Shown one piece after another: positions 1 to 7,099 of a stretch of 12,904 nucleotides of DNA. A model generated the notes under the pieces. The model made no database searches, was not told where the DNA came from, and saw only the letters and a program-made list of their open reading frames with translations. A program made the translations under genes and the position numbers. How positions within the stretch are numbered: the first letter of the stretch is position 1; every line of letters starts with the position of its first letter. The stretch comes from an uncultured Mucispirillum sp. (GTDB lineage: Bacteria > Chrysiogenota > Deferribacteres > Deferribacterales > Mucispirillaceae), in the NCBI GenBank assembly GCA_937890655.1, contig CALADT010000240.1:1-12904 (forward strand), given 5' to 3'.

Positions 1-244
1 GTTACAACAACGTCTTTCTGAGTGAAACGAAGAAACTCTTAAAAATAAATAGATACATTATAAGAGTATAAGATTTTTTGAAAATATCAAGGCTAAAAGT
101 TATTAGTTCAATACAAGGCGAATATTATTTTTTATGACAGGAGTTTATATATAATAAATGACTAAGTAAAAAATAATAGCAACGCAGTAGTAAGGTAAAA
201 GATATAACTGTAATATACAATATACCTACTACACTACCACACTA
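1..244. other. Non-coding stretch downstream of gspF
   Basis: No convincing gene is visible on either strand. The stretch is AT-rich and lies after the gspF stop codon. Two things stand out: a repeat-like segment at 12-39 (listed separately) and a run of CTAC/CCAC triplets at about 222-249 that overlaps the gspF stop codon and gives a G/T-rich 3' end to the transcript. No stem followed by a T-run is clear enough to call as the operon terminator. Confidence 0.5.
12..39. repeat. Degenerate copy of a dispersed intergenic repeat
   Basis: The segment closely resembles a short repeat that I recall from intergenic regions of many unrelated bacteria, with core TTCTGAGCGAAGCGAAGAA. Here the core reads TTCTGAGTGAAACGAAGAA, two changes over 19 bases, with similar flanking bases (GTC before, CTC after). 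It lies outside any gene, as expected for that family. The comparison rests on memory of the consensus, and only one copy is visible in this window. Confidence 0.4.
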
Positions 245-1444
245 CTACCCAACCAAACTATTCATAGAAAATAACGGCTGCATTATAGAAACAACAATAA
301 ATCCTACTAACACCCCTATGACTACTATAAATATTGGTTCTATGGCTGAAATAAATGATGTTAAAAATTTATCTACATTTTTTGAATAAAATTCGTTTAC
401 TCTTTCTAATAATTCTGGCATATTCCCTGATGATTCCCCTGTGGATACGGCGGCTGGAAAAAGTTCTGGGAAAATATCTGCATTTTTTACAGCTACTGAA
501 AACTTTGTGCCTGATTGCACTTCTTCTCTCACTCGCGCTACTATATTATACATATATTTATTATCTATTACTAATGACGCATAATAAAGTGCATCTGTTA
601 AAGGCAACCCTTCTTTTAATTGAAATGATAATACATGGGCAAATTTTGATACAGATACATGTGAAACTAGGTTTATTTTAAACAACCGTTTATCTATATT
701 TAGCCTAAATTTATTATTATTTCTATATAAATACCTTAATGTAAATATTATAAATAATAGAAAAAGTAATAATATAAACCCATAGTTGCTTACAAAATCT
801 GACATTTTTAATAAAAATTTTGTAGAGGCTGGGATTTGCTGTTTCATACTTTCAAAAATAGACTGCATTTTTGGAACAACAAAAGCCAATAAAAACCCTA
901 ACACTGCAAAACCCATTACAAGTATTGTCATAGGGTAAACCATAGCTGTTTTAATTTTATCTGTATTTTTTCTTTTATCTTCTTCATATACTGCAATATC
1001 TGCCAAAACTGCTGCTAACTTACCAACCTGTTCTGATGCTTTTATTAAGTTTACATACATAGGTTCAAATATTTTTGGGTATTTTGATAAACTTTCAGAA
1101 AACCGCATACCTTCTGATATTTTAGAGGCTGATTCTAAAAGTGCATTTCTTAAGTTTACTTCTTTTGTGCTTTTTGCAACAATTTTTATAGCTTCTACTA
1201 AAGGAATACCACTGCGTAAAAGTAATGAAAGTTGAAAGAATGTATCTGAAAGGTTAATTTTTTTAGCAAATAACGTTTGTAGTTTTGCAACTGAACTGCT
1301 TTTATCCCCTGCTAATTCTATACTTGATACAAATATTCCTTCACTTAAAAGCTCTGATGTTAAAGTTTGTTTACTTAATGATTCCCTAACACCTTTTACT
1401 TCTTTACCTGTTTTGGATATACCTTTATAACTATATGCTGCCAT
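245..1444 (-). CDS. gspF: T2SS inner-membrane platform protein GspF
   Basis: GspF is the polytopic core of the T2SS assembly platform in the inner membrane. It couples the GspE ATPase to pseudopilus growth. At 399 residues it has the family's usual length. Two homologous cytoplasmic repeats are visible: residues about 66-165 (LSDTFFQLSLLLRSGIPLVEA) and about 263-365 (SVSKFAHVLSFQLKEGLPLTDA), each followed by hydrophobic segments. Likely membrane helices are about 168-191, 221-241 and 369-389. The N-terminal MAAYSYKGIS matches the family start. The start codon overlaps the gspE stop by one base (TAATG), and an AAAGG ribosome site (plus-strand 1452-1456) lies inside the gspE end, so translation is probably coupled. 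It is the last gene of the minus-strand arm. The closest alternative, the type IV pilus PilC, is excluded by its neighbours. Confidence 0.97.
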   Translation of the reverse strand: MAAYSYKGISKTGKEVKGVRESLSKQTLTSELLSEGIFVSSIELAGDKSSSVAKLQTLFAKKINLSDTFFQLSLLLRSGIPLVEAIKIVAKSTKEVNLRNALLESASKISEGMRFSESLSKYPKIFEPMYVNLIKASEQVGKLAAVLADIAVYEEDKRKNTDKIKTAMVYPMTILVMGFAVLGFLLAFVVPKMQSIFESMKQQIPASTKFLLKMSDFVSNYGFILLLFLLFIIFTLRYLYRNNNKFRLNIDKRLFKINLVSHVSVSKFAHVLSFQLKEGLPLTDALYYASLVIDNKYMYNIVARVREEVQSGTKFSVAVKNADIFPELFPAAVSTGESSGNMPELLERVNEFYSKNVDKFLTSFISAIEPIFIVVIGVLVGFIVVSIMQPLFSMNSLVG

Positions 1445-2898
1445 TAGTCAACCTTTGTAACAGATAACACTTCCGAAGGGGTAGTTATACCTTTTGCTAC
1501 TAATGAGGCACCATATTCAAACATAGTCATAAACCCTTCTTTTCTTGCTGCTTCTTTTATATCATAACTTGAGGCACGTTTATTAATAAGCGACCTTAAA
1601 GTGTCTGTTATTTCTAGCATTTCAAATATACCTATCCTGCCCCTGTAACCTGTATTAAAGCAATTTGGACAACCTTTGCCTTTAAGGTATTTTGTAATGT
1701 TATACCCTGCTTTTGCATATGTGGATTTTATATAATCATCTGCTTCTACTTCTTCCTGACAGTTAGGGCATATTTTTCTTACAAGCCGTTGGCCTATAAC
1801 CACTGCTAATGATGATGAAATTAAAAATGGCTCTACTTCCATTTCTATAAGCCTTGCTATTGCCGTTGGGGAGTCATTAGTGTGAAGTGTAGATAATACT
1901 AAGTGCCCTGTTAATGATGCTTGTATGGCTGCTTCTGCTGTTTCGTTATCCCTTATTTCCCCCACAAGTATTATGTCTGGGTCTTGACGTAAAAATGTTT
2001 TAATAGCTTGGGCAAATGTTAAATTTACAGCAGGGTTCATTTGAACTTGTGTAACGTTATCTATGTGGTATTCCACAGGGTCTTCTATGGTTACTACATT
2101 TTTATTATCCCTATTCATTGCAAGAAGTGATGCGTAAAGAGTAGTTGTTTTACCACTACCTGTTGGGCCTGTAACAAGTATTATACCGTTTGGCCTTTCA
2201 AGGTATGGGCTAAATTTATTATATAACTCACCGTCTAAACCTATTTGCTGTAAAGATGTGAAATCTGATGAACGTTCAAGTATTCTTAAAACTGCCTTTT
2301 CTCCATTAATAGAAGGCATAGTTGATACACGAATATCTATTACCCTGTTACCTATTTTTAAGTTTATTCTACCGTCTTGGGACCTTCTTGTTTCTGCAAC
2401 ATCAAGCTGGCCTATAACTTTTATACGAGCAAGAACAGGCTCCTGAACGCTTTTTGGGTATGTTTTTAATGTATTAAGGCAACCGTCTACCCTAATTCTT
2501 ATTAAAAAAGCACCATCTCTACCTTCAAAATGGATATCACTGGCACCGTTTTTTACAGCACTGATTATAATTTGGTTTACAAGACGTATAACAGGGGCAT
2601 CATCATATGATGAACTTAATATATCTGCCTCATCTGTAAATTCCTCACTTTCTTCTGCTGCTAAATCATCAACTTGGCCGCCAAAAGTTTCAAGGATTTC
2701 TAATATATGTTTTTTATCAGCATACTCATATTCTGGTTTTAAACCTAAAGAAAAACTCATAAATTTTGCTTTTTGTAATCCTGTTTCATCAGAATATAAA
2801 AACTTAATATTAGTATCTTCTGATAAAACCGGTATAAAGTCGCTTTTATCAGGAAATTTCATATATTGAGTTTTAATGCTTTCAAAATCTACACTCAT
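1444..2898 (-). CDS. gspE: T2SS secretion ATPase GspE
   Basis: GspE is the cytoplasmic hexameric ATPase that powers pseudopilus assembly. The 484 residues hold a short N-terminal domain (1-95) that would dock on GspL, then the catalytic domains. Visible motifs are Walker A GPTGSGKT (244-251), the Asp box around IEDPVEYH (271-278), Walker B DIILVGEIRD (308-317) and the His box HLVLSTLHTND (332-342). A zinc-binding tetracysteine follows, CPNC at 377-380 and CPNC at 410-413, spaced as in GspE/PilB-type ATPases. The zinc site and the absence of pilus genes favour GspE over PilB or PilT. The start overlaps the gspD stop by one base (TAATG), with an AAAGG site 7 nt upstream at plus-strand 2906-2910. 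All catalytic motifs look intact. Confidence 0.97.
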   Translation of the reverse strand: MSVDFESIKTQYMKFPDKSDFIPVLSEDTNIKFLYSDETGLQKAKFMSFSLGLKPEYEYADKKHILEILETFGGQVDDLAAEESEEFTDEADILSSSYDDAPVIRLVNQIIISAVKNGASDIHFEGRDGAFLIRIRVDGCLNTLKTYPKSVQEPVLARIKVIGQLDVAETRRSQDGRINLKIGNRVIDIRVSTMPSINGEKAVLRILERSSDFTSLQQIGLDGELYNKFSPYLERPNGIILVTGPTGSGKTTTLYASLLAMNRDNKNVVTIEDPVEYHIDNVTQVQMNPAVNLTFAQAIKTFLRQDPDIILVGEIRDNETAEAAIQASLTGHLVLSTLHTNDSPTAIARLIEMEVEPFLISSSLAVVIGQRLVRKICPNCQEEVEADDYIKSTYAKAGYNITKYLKGKGCPNCFNTGYRGRIGIFEMLEITDTLRSLINKRASSYDIKEAARKEGFMTMFEYGASLVAKGITTPSEVLSVTKVD

Positions 2899-5111
2899 TA
2901 TTCAGCCTTTTTTTCTGGGTTTACTATTACATCATTAAATTCATTAGTATTATTATTTTTTTCTTCATCCATAGGGTTTGGGATTTGTTCTTCTGGTTTT
3001 AAAACCTCTTTATTTTCCTCTATTTGCTTTTCTTCTTTAGCCTTTTGTTTTTCTAGTTTTTCTTGTTCTTTTTTAGCTTTCTCTATGGCTTTTTGGCGTT
3101 CTTTTTCTGCCTTTCTAGCCTCTTTTTCACGTATTTTCTGCTCTTTATCCCTTTGGCTTTGAGTTTTTTTAGCTTCTTCTGGAGTAAGCCCTTCTATTTC
3201 ATTTTTCAACTGTATGGACCTACCTGTATCAGTAAAAGAACCTTTACTAAACTCTTTATCACCCTGCCTATTAAAATCTTGCATGGTAGCTTGTTTTGTT
3301 TTCATTAGTTTTTCATTATCATCTAATGTATCAATAATATGGGCAGTTATAAAAAGCATAACGTTTGTTTTTTGTGTTGTGGTAGATTGTTTTTTAAATA
3401 ACCAGCCTAATATAGGTATACTTGAAAGCCCTGGTATGCCTGAAACTGTTGTTGAAGAATCATCTTTTATCATACCAGAAATTACCATAATAGAGTGGTT
3501 TTTTAATTTTACAGTTGTATTTGTGCTTCTTGTTAAAGTTGTTGGTGCTGTGGAACTAACAGCAGAACCAGACACCTTTTTTATTTCCTGCTCTATGGAT
3601 AATGTTACCATATCATCGCTTGAGATTTGTGGAGTAACCTTTAATTTTACACCTACATCTCTATAATCAAAAGTCTGTATAGGGTTATTGTTAGAGTCAT
3701 ACTTTGTGCTTGTTTGGTATGGCATATTCTCCCCTACAAATACTTCGGCTGATGAGTTATTTAATGTTAATATTTGTGGATTTGATATAATATTTATACC
3801 ACTTGATGTTCTAAGTGCTGAAATTAAAGCACCAATAGATGGAAATTTTGCCCCTTGAAATGATATAATATTACCAATAACACCAATACCTAGCCCTGCA
3901 CCTAAACCACCAATAGATGGTGCACCTTGCCCTATGGAGCCTATAATACTTCCAAGACCACCGTCCTGCATACTGCTACCTACAATAGCACCAGCACTTG
4001 TGCCACCACCTGCAAACCATTCCACACCAAACTGTGAGCTTTTATCTATACTTGTTTCTAAAATAAGTGCTTCCACATATACTTGCCTGCGTGGAACATC
4101 TAGTTTACTAATTAATGTATCTAAATTATCGTATAACTCTTTGTCCCCTATAGCTAAAATAGCGTTTGTTGCATTATCTGATGATATGCTTACTTTTGAG
4201 TTACTTGTTGCTGTTGCAGCTGCCCCTGTTGTGCCTGCCTTTTGGGAAAGAGATGATACAAGTTTTGATAAAACTTTTTCCACATCTTCAGCTCTTGCGT
4301 TTTTTAAATAAAAAACTCTAGGCTCTGTATTTACTGCCATACTTTTAGTATCAAGGTTAGATACAATGGCTGCTATACGTTCATAGTCTTTTTTTGTGGC
4401 TGCAATTATTAATGTGTTAGAAATATCATCAGATATTACAATCGGTGAACTTGGGTTTATGGAGTTTTTTGCAAGCTCATTAAAAAATTTAGTTATTTGT
4501 TGTTCTATTTTACTTGCAATACTATATTCTAGTGCTAATGTATAAAACTCATAACCTGCTGCATAAGAATCTACTTTTTTTACAAGAGTATTCATTTTTG
4601 CAATACGAGATGCGTCATCTCGCACTACTAATATATTTAACCCACGAACAGCTTCCACATAACCTGTTCTTGATTTCATTCTATTTAATACTGGCAAAAT
4701 TGTAGCGGCATTATAGTTATTTAATGAAATAACTGTTGTAACATAACCGTATGAACTTTGTTTCTTTTTATTAACAGAAATATCTTCATCATATGCCTGC
4801 ATATCTTTTTCTGCTACTATTTGGATACTATCCCCTTTTGTAATAGGCTGATAACCGTTTAACTTCATAACAGAATAAAAAATATCTAATATCTCTTTCG
4901 CGTCCATATTCTTTTGAGAAGATATAGTAACGTTACCACGTAAATCTGCCTCGTTATAAATTACGTTTTTACCAGTAAATTCTGATACAAATGTAATAAA
5001 ATCTTTCATAGGGACATTTTTAAAATTAACTGCATAGTTACTTTCTGACTGTCCAAACGCATTTAAGCTAAATAGTAATACAAAAACTGTAATAAATAAA
5101 TTCTTCTTCAT
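2898..5111 (-). CDS. gspD: T2SS outer-membrane secretin GspD with charged helical tail
   Basis: GspD is the multimeric outer-membrane pore through which folded cargo leaves. A Sec signal peptide (MKKNLFITVFVLLFSLNAFG) is followed by periplasmic N0 (about 26-100), N1 (122-185), N2 (188-255) and N3 (264-340) domains, then the secretin barrel domain (about 343-595). Signature stretches include YVEALILETSIDKSSQFGVEW, GENMPYQT and VGVKLKVTPQ. A Gly-rich segment at 364-412 fits the gate-loop region. After the barrel come about 140 further residues, of which about 645-700 are almost only Lys, Glu, Gln, Arg and Ala and should form a long helix or coiled coil. The last 40 are Asn/Glu/Pro-rich. In proteobacterial secretins this end holds the pilotin-binding S domain, which I cannot recognise here. 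The start ATG overlaps the gspC stop (ATGA). The 737-residue length is within the family range. Confidence 0.97.
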   Translation of the reverse strand: MKKNLFITVFVLLFSLNAFGQSESNYAVNFKNVPMKDFITFVSEFTGKNVIYNEADLRGNVTISSQKNMDAKEILDIFYSVMKLNGYQPITKGDSIQIVAEKDMQAYDEDISVNKKKQSSYGYVTTVISLNNYNAATILPVLNRMKSRTGYVEAVRGLNILVVRDDASRIAKMNTLVKKVDSYAAGYEFYTLALEYSIASKIEQQITKFFNELAKNSINPSSPIVISDDISNTLIIAATKKDYERIAAIVSNLDTKSMAVNTEPRVFYLKNARAEDVEKVLSKLVSSLSQKAGTTGAAATATSNSKVSISSDNATNAILAIGDKELYDNLDTLISKLDVPRRQVYVEALILETSIDKSSQFGVEWFAGGGTSAGAIVGSSMQDGGLGSIIGSIGQGAPSIGGLGAGLGIGVIGNIISFQGAKFPSIGALISALRTSSGINIISNPQILTLNNSSAEVFVGENMPYQTSTKYDSNNNPIQTFDYRDVGVKLKVTPQISSDDMVTLSIEQEIKKVSGSAVSSTAPTTLTRSTNTTVKLKNHSIMVISGMIKDDSSTTVSGIPGLSSIPILGWLFKKQSTTTQKTNVMLFITAHIIDTLDDNEKLMKTKQATMQDFNRQGDKEFSKGSFTDTGRSIQLKNEIEGLTPEEAKKTQSQRDKEQKIREKEARKAEKERQKAIEKAKKEQEKLEKQKAKEEKQIEENKEVLKPEEQIPNPMDEEKNNNTNEFNDVIVNPEKKAE

Positions 5112-6004
5112 CTAATTTCCACAAATAAGGATTTTTTTTCTTTATTTCTTAACATATCTACATTTAAAGCAGATATATCATCTACTTGAGAAAACATATT
5201 AAATAACGCAGCAGGGTTTGTTAATTCGCTGCCGTTTATTCTTGTTATTATATCGCCCACTTGCAATCCTAACTTTAGTAGTGGCGATTCTGGTTTTAAC
5301 ATAGCTACTTTATAACCGACAAATTCTCCATTTTCATAAAAAGTGGCTACCCTTGCACTTTGTAGGACTTTATTAATGTCCTTTAAATCGTTCTTTAGTT
5401 CATCTCGTGGGACAGTAATATTAATATTTGTGCCTGTATCTTGTATTTTTACACCTGTTTCTATTGATGGCTGTATACTTGGACTGTTATTTGATGCCGT
5501 TGTAATAGAAGAAATTGTGCCACCCTCATCTATAACAATAGAATAAATTTTACCGTCTTTTGAGATATTTGCAAAACCATAGGAAAGCTCCACAAGTTTT
5601 ACACCGTTTTTTTCTTTACCTAGTGATAAACTTATGGTTTCTTCATCAAGCTCTATGGTGGCTATACCTGTATTATTAGTTTCATCATAAATAACACCTA
5701 TTAATACTGCCTTAAATGGTGGTGCCGGGTTAAGTGGTGCACCATCTGGAGTATAGTTTACATCATTACTATTACTACTTATTGTAGCTTTAGGTGTATT
5801 TTCAAGCACAAAGATATTTTTATTAATAATATCTTCTGCTGCCTTATCATAATTTATATTTTCTTTTTCCACCTTTTTTATTCTAGGCACAGGTAATGGT
5901 TTTGGTGCTATAAATATACTACCAGATATGGCAGACACTAAATAACCTGTTGCTACCCCTATAATTATTGGGTATAAAAGGTATGGAACTTTAAACTTAG
6001 TCAT
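5108..6004 (-). CDS. gspC: T2SS inner-membrane linker GspC with PDZ domain
   Basis: GspC bridges the inner-membrane platform and the GspD secretin and is implicated in substrate choice. From the ATG at 6004 it has 298 residues: a short cytoplasmic start, one membrane helix (about 8-26), a Pro-rich linker, a homology-region domain (about 94-160, beginning PPFKAVLIGVIYDE) that in the family contacts secretin N0, and a C-terminal PDZ domain (about 225-298, with SPLLKLGLQVGDIITRINGSEL). The frame stays open upstream to a TTG at 6040, which would add 12 residues (MLFCQILDISYI). That TTG has an AAAGG only 1 nt away, too close to work well, and the ATG lacks a clear ribosome site, so the start is not settled. 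I prefer the ATG because it gives a standard membrane-anchor N-terminus. The stop overlaps the gspD start by 4 nt. Confidence 0.9.
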   Translation of the reverse strand: MTKFKVPYLLYPIIIGVATGYLVSAISGSIFIAPKPLPVPRIKKVEKENINYDKAAEDIINKNIFVLENTPKATISSNSNDVNYTPDGAPLNPAPPFKAVLIGVIYDETNNTGIATIELDEETISLSLGKEKNGVKLVELSYGFANISKDGKIYSIVIDEGGTISSITTASNNSPSIQPSIETGVKIQDTGTNINITVPRDELKNDLKDINKVLQSARVATFYENGEFVGYKVAMLKPESPLLKLGLQVGDIITRINGSELTNPAALFNMFSQVDDISALNVDMLRNKEKKSLFVEIR

Positions 6005-6090
6005 GATATATGAAATATCAAGTATTTGACAAAAAAGCAAACCTTTTTTTTAAAATATATAAAATTTAGTAGTATTTTAATGATTTATAT

Positions 6091-6501
6091 TCAAATAACA
6101 GGTAAATTTATAAAAATAATAATATTAAATATACTATGGATTAAAGTGTTAAGCCATATGTTTTTATATTTTTCATAAACTATTCCTAAATAAATAGACG
6201 GTATAAATATTAATAGATTAATTAATACATTTTCATAATTAAATATAAAATGTGATAAAACAAATAAAAAAGAAGTAATAATATTTGATAGGGAAAAATA
6301 TTTAAAGATTATTTTATTATTTAATTTATATATATAACTTTGAACTATTTTCCGAAATAAATACTCCTCTATAAAAGGGGCAGCAAATAAAAACAAGGTA
6401 ATATTATATAAAGTTATGTTTTTATAATCAAATAATATAAAACATATAAAATATATTAGTAAAATAGTTGATAATAGTAGAATATTTAATTTATATAACA
6501 T
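6091..6501 (-). CDS. Small CPBP (Abi/CAAX-like) glutamic intramembrane protease
   Basis: The protein has 136 residues and is hydrophobic almost throughout, with four to five likely membrane helices (about 7-25, 32-48, 72-88, 92-109, 115-134). It carries all three CPBP motifs: EExxxR as EEYLFR (45-50), FxxxH as FVLSH (80-84) and HxxxN as HSIFN (122-126). These are the metal-independent glutamic protease residues of the family, which includes Rce1, Abi proteins and myxosortases. It is shorter than typical members (about 200 or more residues), keeping little beyond the catalytic core. It lies immediately upstream of gspC on the same strand (86 nt to the preferred gspC ATG) and is probably co-transcribed with it. 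No ribosome site precedes the ATG, and a promoter is placed so that the mRNA would be nearly leaderless. Base composition is even more AT-rich than its neighbours. The family call is firm, the substrate unknown. A role in trimming T2SS cargo or anchors is inference. Confidence 0.85.
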   Translation of the reverse strand: MLYKLNILLLSTILLIYFICFILFDYKNITLYNITLFLFAAPFIEEYLFRKIVQSYIYKLNNKIIFKYFSLSNIITSFLFVLSHFIFNYENVLINLLIFIPSIYLGIVYEKYKNIWLNTLIHSIFNIIIFINLPVI

Positions 6502-6509
6502 GATAAAAC

Positions 6510-6538
6510 ACTATATAATTTTTATATGATTTTGTAAA
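6510..6538 (-). promoter_or_regulatory. Probable sigma-70 promoter of the protease-gspCDEF operon
   Basis: Reading the minus strand, TTTACA (6538-6533, 5 of 6 to TTGACA) is followed after exactly 17 nt by TATAGT (6515-6510, 5 of 6 to TATAAT). Transcription would begin near 6503, one or two bases before the protease ATG at 6501, predicting a leaderless or nearly leaderless message. That fits the absence of any ribosome-binding site before this gene. In such AT-rich DNA a chance match is possible. Confidence 0.45.
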
Positions 6539-6601
6539 TGATTTATTGATTTTTTTTAAATAATATGATATTTTTTTACTAAAATATAAAAGGAGTAATT
6601 T
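6539..6601 (+). promoter_or_regulatory. gspG upstream region: weak promoter, phased T-tracts, strong RBS
   Basis: This half of the divergent intergenic region leads into gspG. A strong ribosome site AGGAG (6591-6595) sits 6 nt before the ATG and fixes the start. A possible -10 element TATGAT (6564-6569) has only a poor -35 (TTTATT, 6542-6547), so a basal promoter here may need help. Two T-runs, 6550-6557 and 6571-6577, begin 21 bp apart, about two helical turns, which would bend the DNA. Promoter placement is tentative; the ribosome site is clear. Confidence 0.4.
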
Positions 6602-7051
6602 ATGAAAAATAGAAAAATGCGTGCAGGTTTTACATTAATAGAGCTTATGGTTGTTTTAGTTATATTAGGGCTTTTAGCTACATTTATAGGGCCAAAAATA
6701 ATGTCTGCCCCTGATAAAGCTAGAGTTACAAAAGCAATTAATGATATAAAAGCGTTGGAAAGTGCTTTAAATATGTATAAACTTGATAATGGCAACTACC
6801 CTACAACTGACCAAGGTTTACAAGCACTTGTGGAAAAACCAGAGCTTGACCCTGTTCCTAATAACTGGGCTCGTGGAGGATACCTTTCAGACACAACTGT
6901 TCCTAAAGACCCATGGGGTAACGACTATATTTATAGAAGCCCAACAGAAGATGAAAATAGAGAATATGAAATCATCACTTTTGGTGCAGATAAGCAAGAA
7001 GGCGGCGAAAACTATAATGCCGATATTAAAAGTTACGAGATAGGCCAGTAA
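6602..7051 (+). CDS. gspG: T2SS major pseudopilin GspG
   Basis: GspG polymerises into the periplasmic pseudopilus that pushes cargo through the secretin. The 149-residue precursor has a basic leader and a type III prepilin site, RAG|FTLIE, cut after Gly9. Phe10 becomes the N-methylated first residue and Glu14 supplies the +5 glutamate used in assembly. The hydrophobic helix runs to about residue 30. The globular part has the GspG-specific features YKLDNGNYPTTDQGLQALV, PKDPWGNDYIY (101-111) and the loop GADKQEGGENYNADI (128-142), equivalent to the calcium-binding loop of the family. These separate it from GspH and from type IV pilins. It is the first gene of the plus-strand arm, has the best ribosome site in the window, and is followed by a hairpin, all suiting a protein needed in large amounts. 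Confidence 0.98.
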   Translation: MKNRKMRAGFTLIELMVVLVILGLLATFIGPKIMSAPDKARVTKAINDIKALESALNMYKLDNGNYPTTDQGLQALVEKPELDPVPNNWARGGYLSDTTVPKDPWGNDYIYRSPTEDENREYEIITFGADKQEGGENYNADIKSYEIGQ

Positions 7052-7057
7052 TATATA

Positions 7058-7082
7058 AAGGGAAAGTTTTTTGCTTTCCCTT
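7058..7082 (+). terminator. Intra-operon hairpin between gspG and gspH
   Basis: AAGGGAAAG (7058-7066) pairs perfectly with CTTTCCCTT (7074-7082) across a 7-nt loop, giving a 9-bp stem that starts 7 nt after the gspG stop. Only a poor T-run follows (ATTTGCTTTA), so it probably acts as a partial terminator or as a 3' stabiliser of gspG mRNA rather than a full stop. It would leave more gspG than gspH-to-N message. It also ends 17 nt before the gspH ATG and could limit gspH translation. Confidence 0.65.
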
Positions 7083-7099
7083 ATTTGCTTTATATAACC

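Noticed and set aside
222..249. CTAC/CCAC triplet run as a CRISPR or tandem repeat
   Set aside because: Too short and irregular; it overlaps the gspF stop codon and shows no spacer structure.
3214..3666. Plus-strand open frame of 150 codons opposite gspD
   Set aside because: It lies entirely antisense to the well-defined GspD secretin domain, has no ribosome site of note and reads like the complement of a conserved gene.
3934..4311. Plus-strand open frame of 125 codons opposite gspD
   Set aside because: Antisense to GspD N3 and the Gly-rich barrel region; its Pro/Ser/Ala-rich product mirrors the Gly/Ala codons on the other strand.
7085..7099. TTG start for gspH, adding five residues
   Set aside because: It gives MLYITMKHA, unlike a prepilin leader, and lies right against the hairpin; ATG 7100 gives a short basic leader before the cleavage site.
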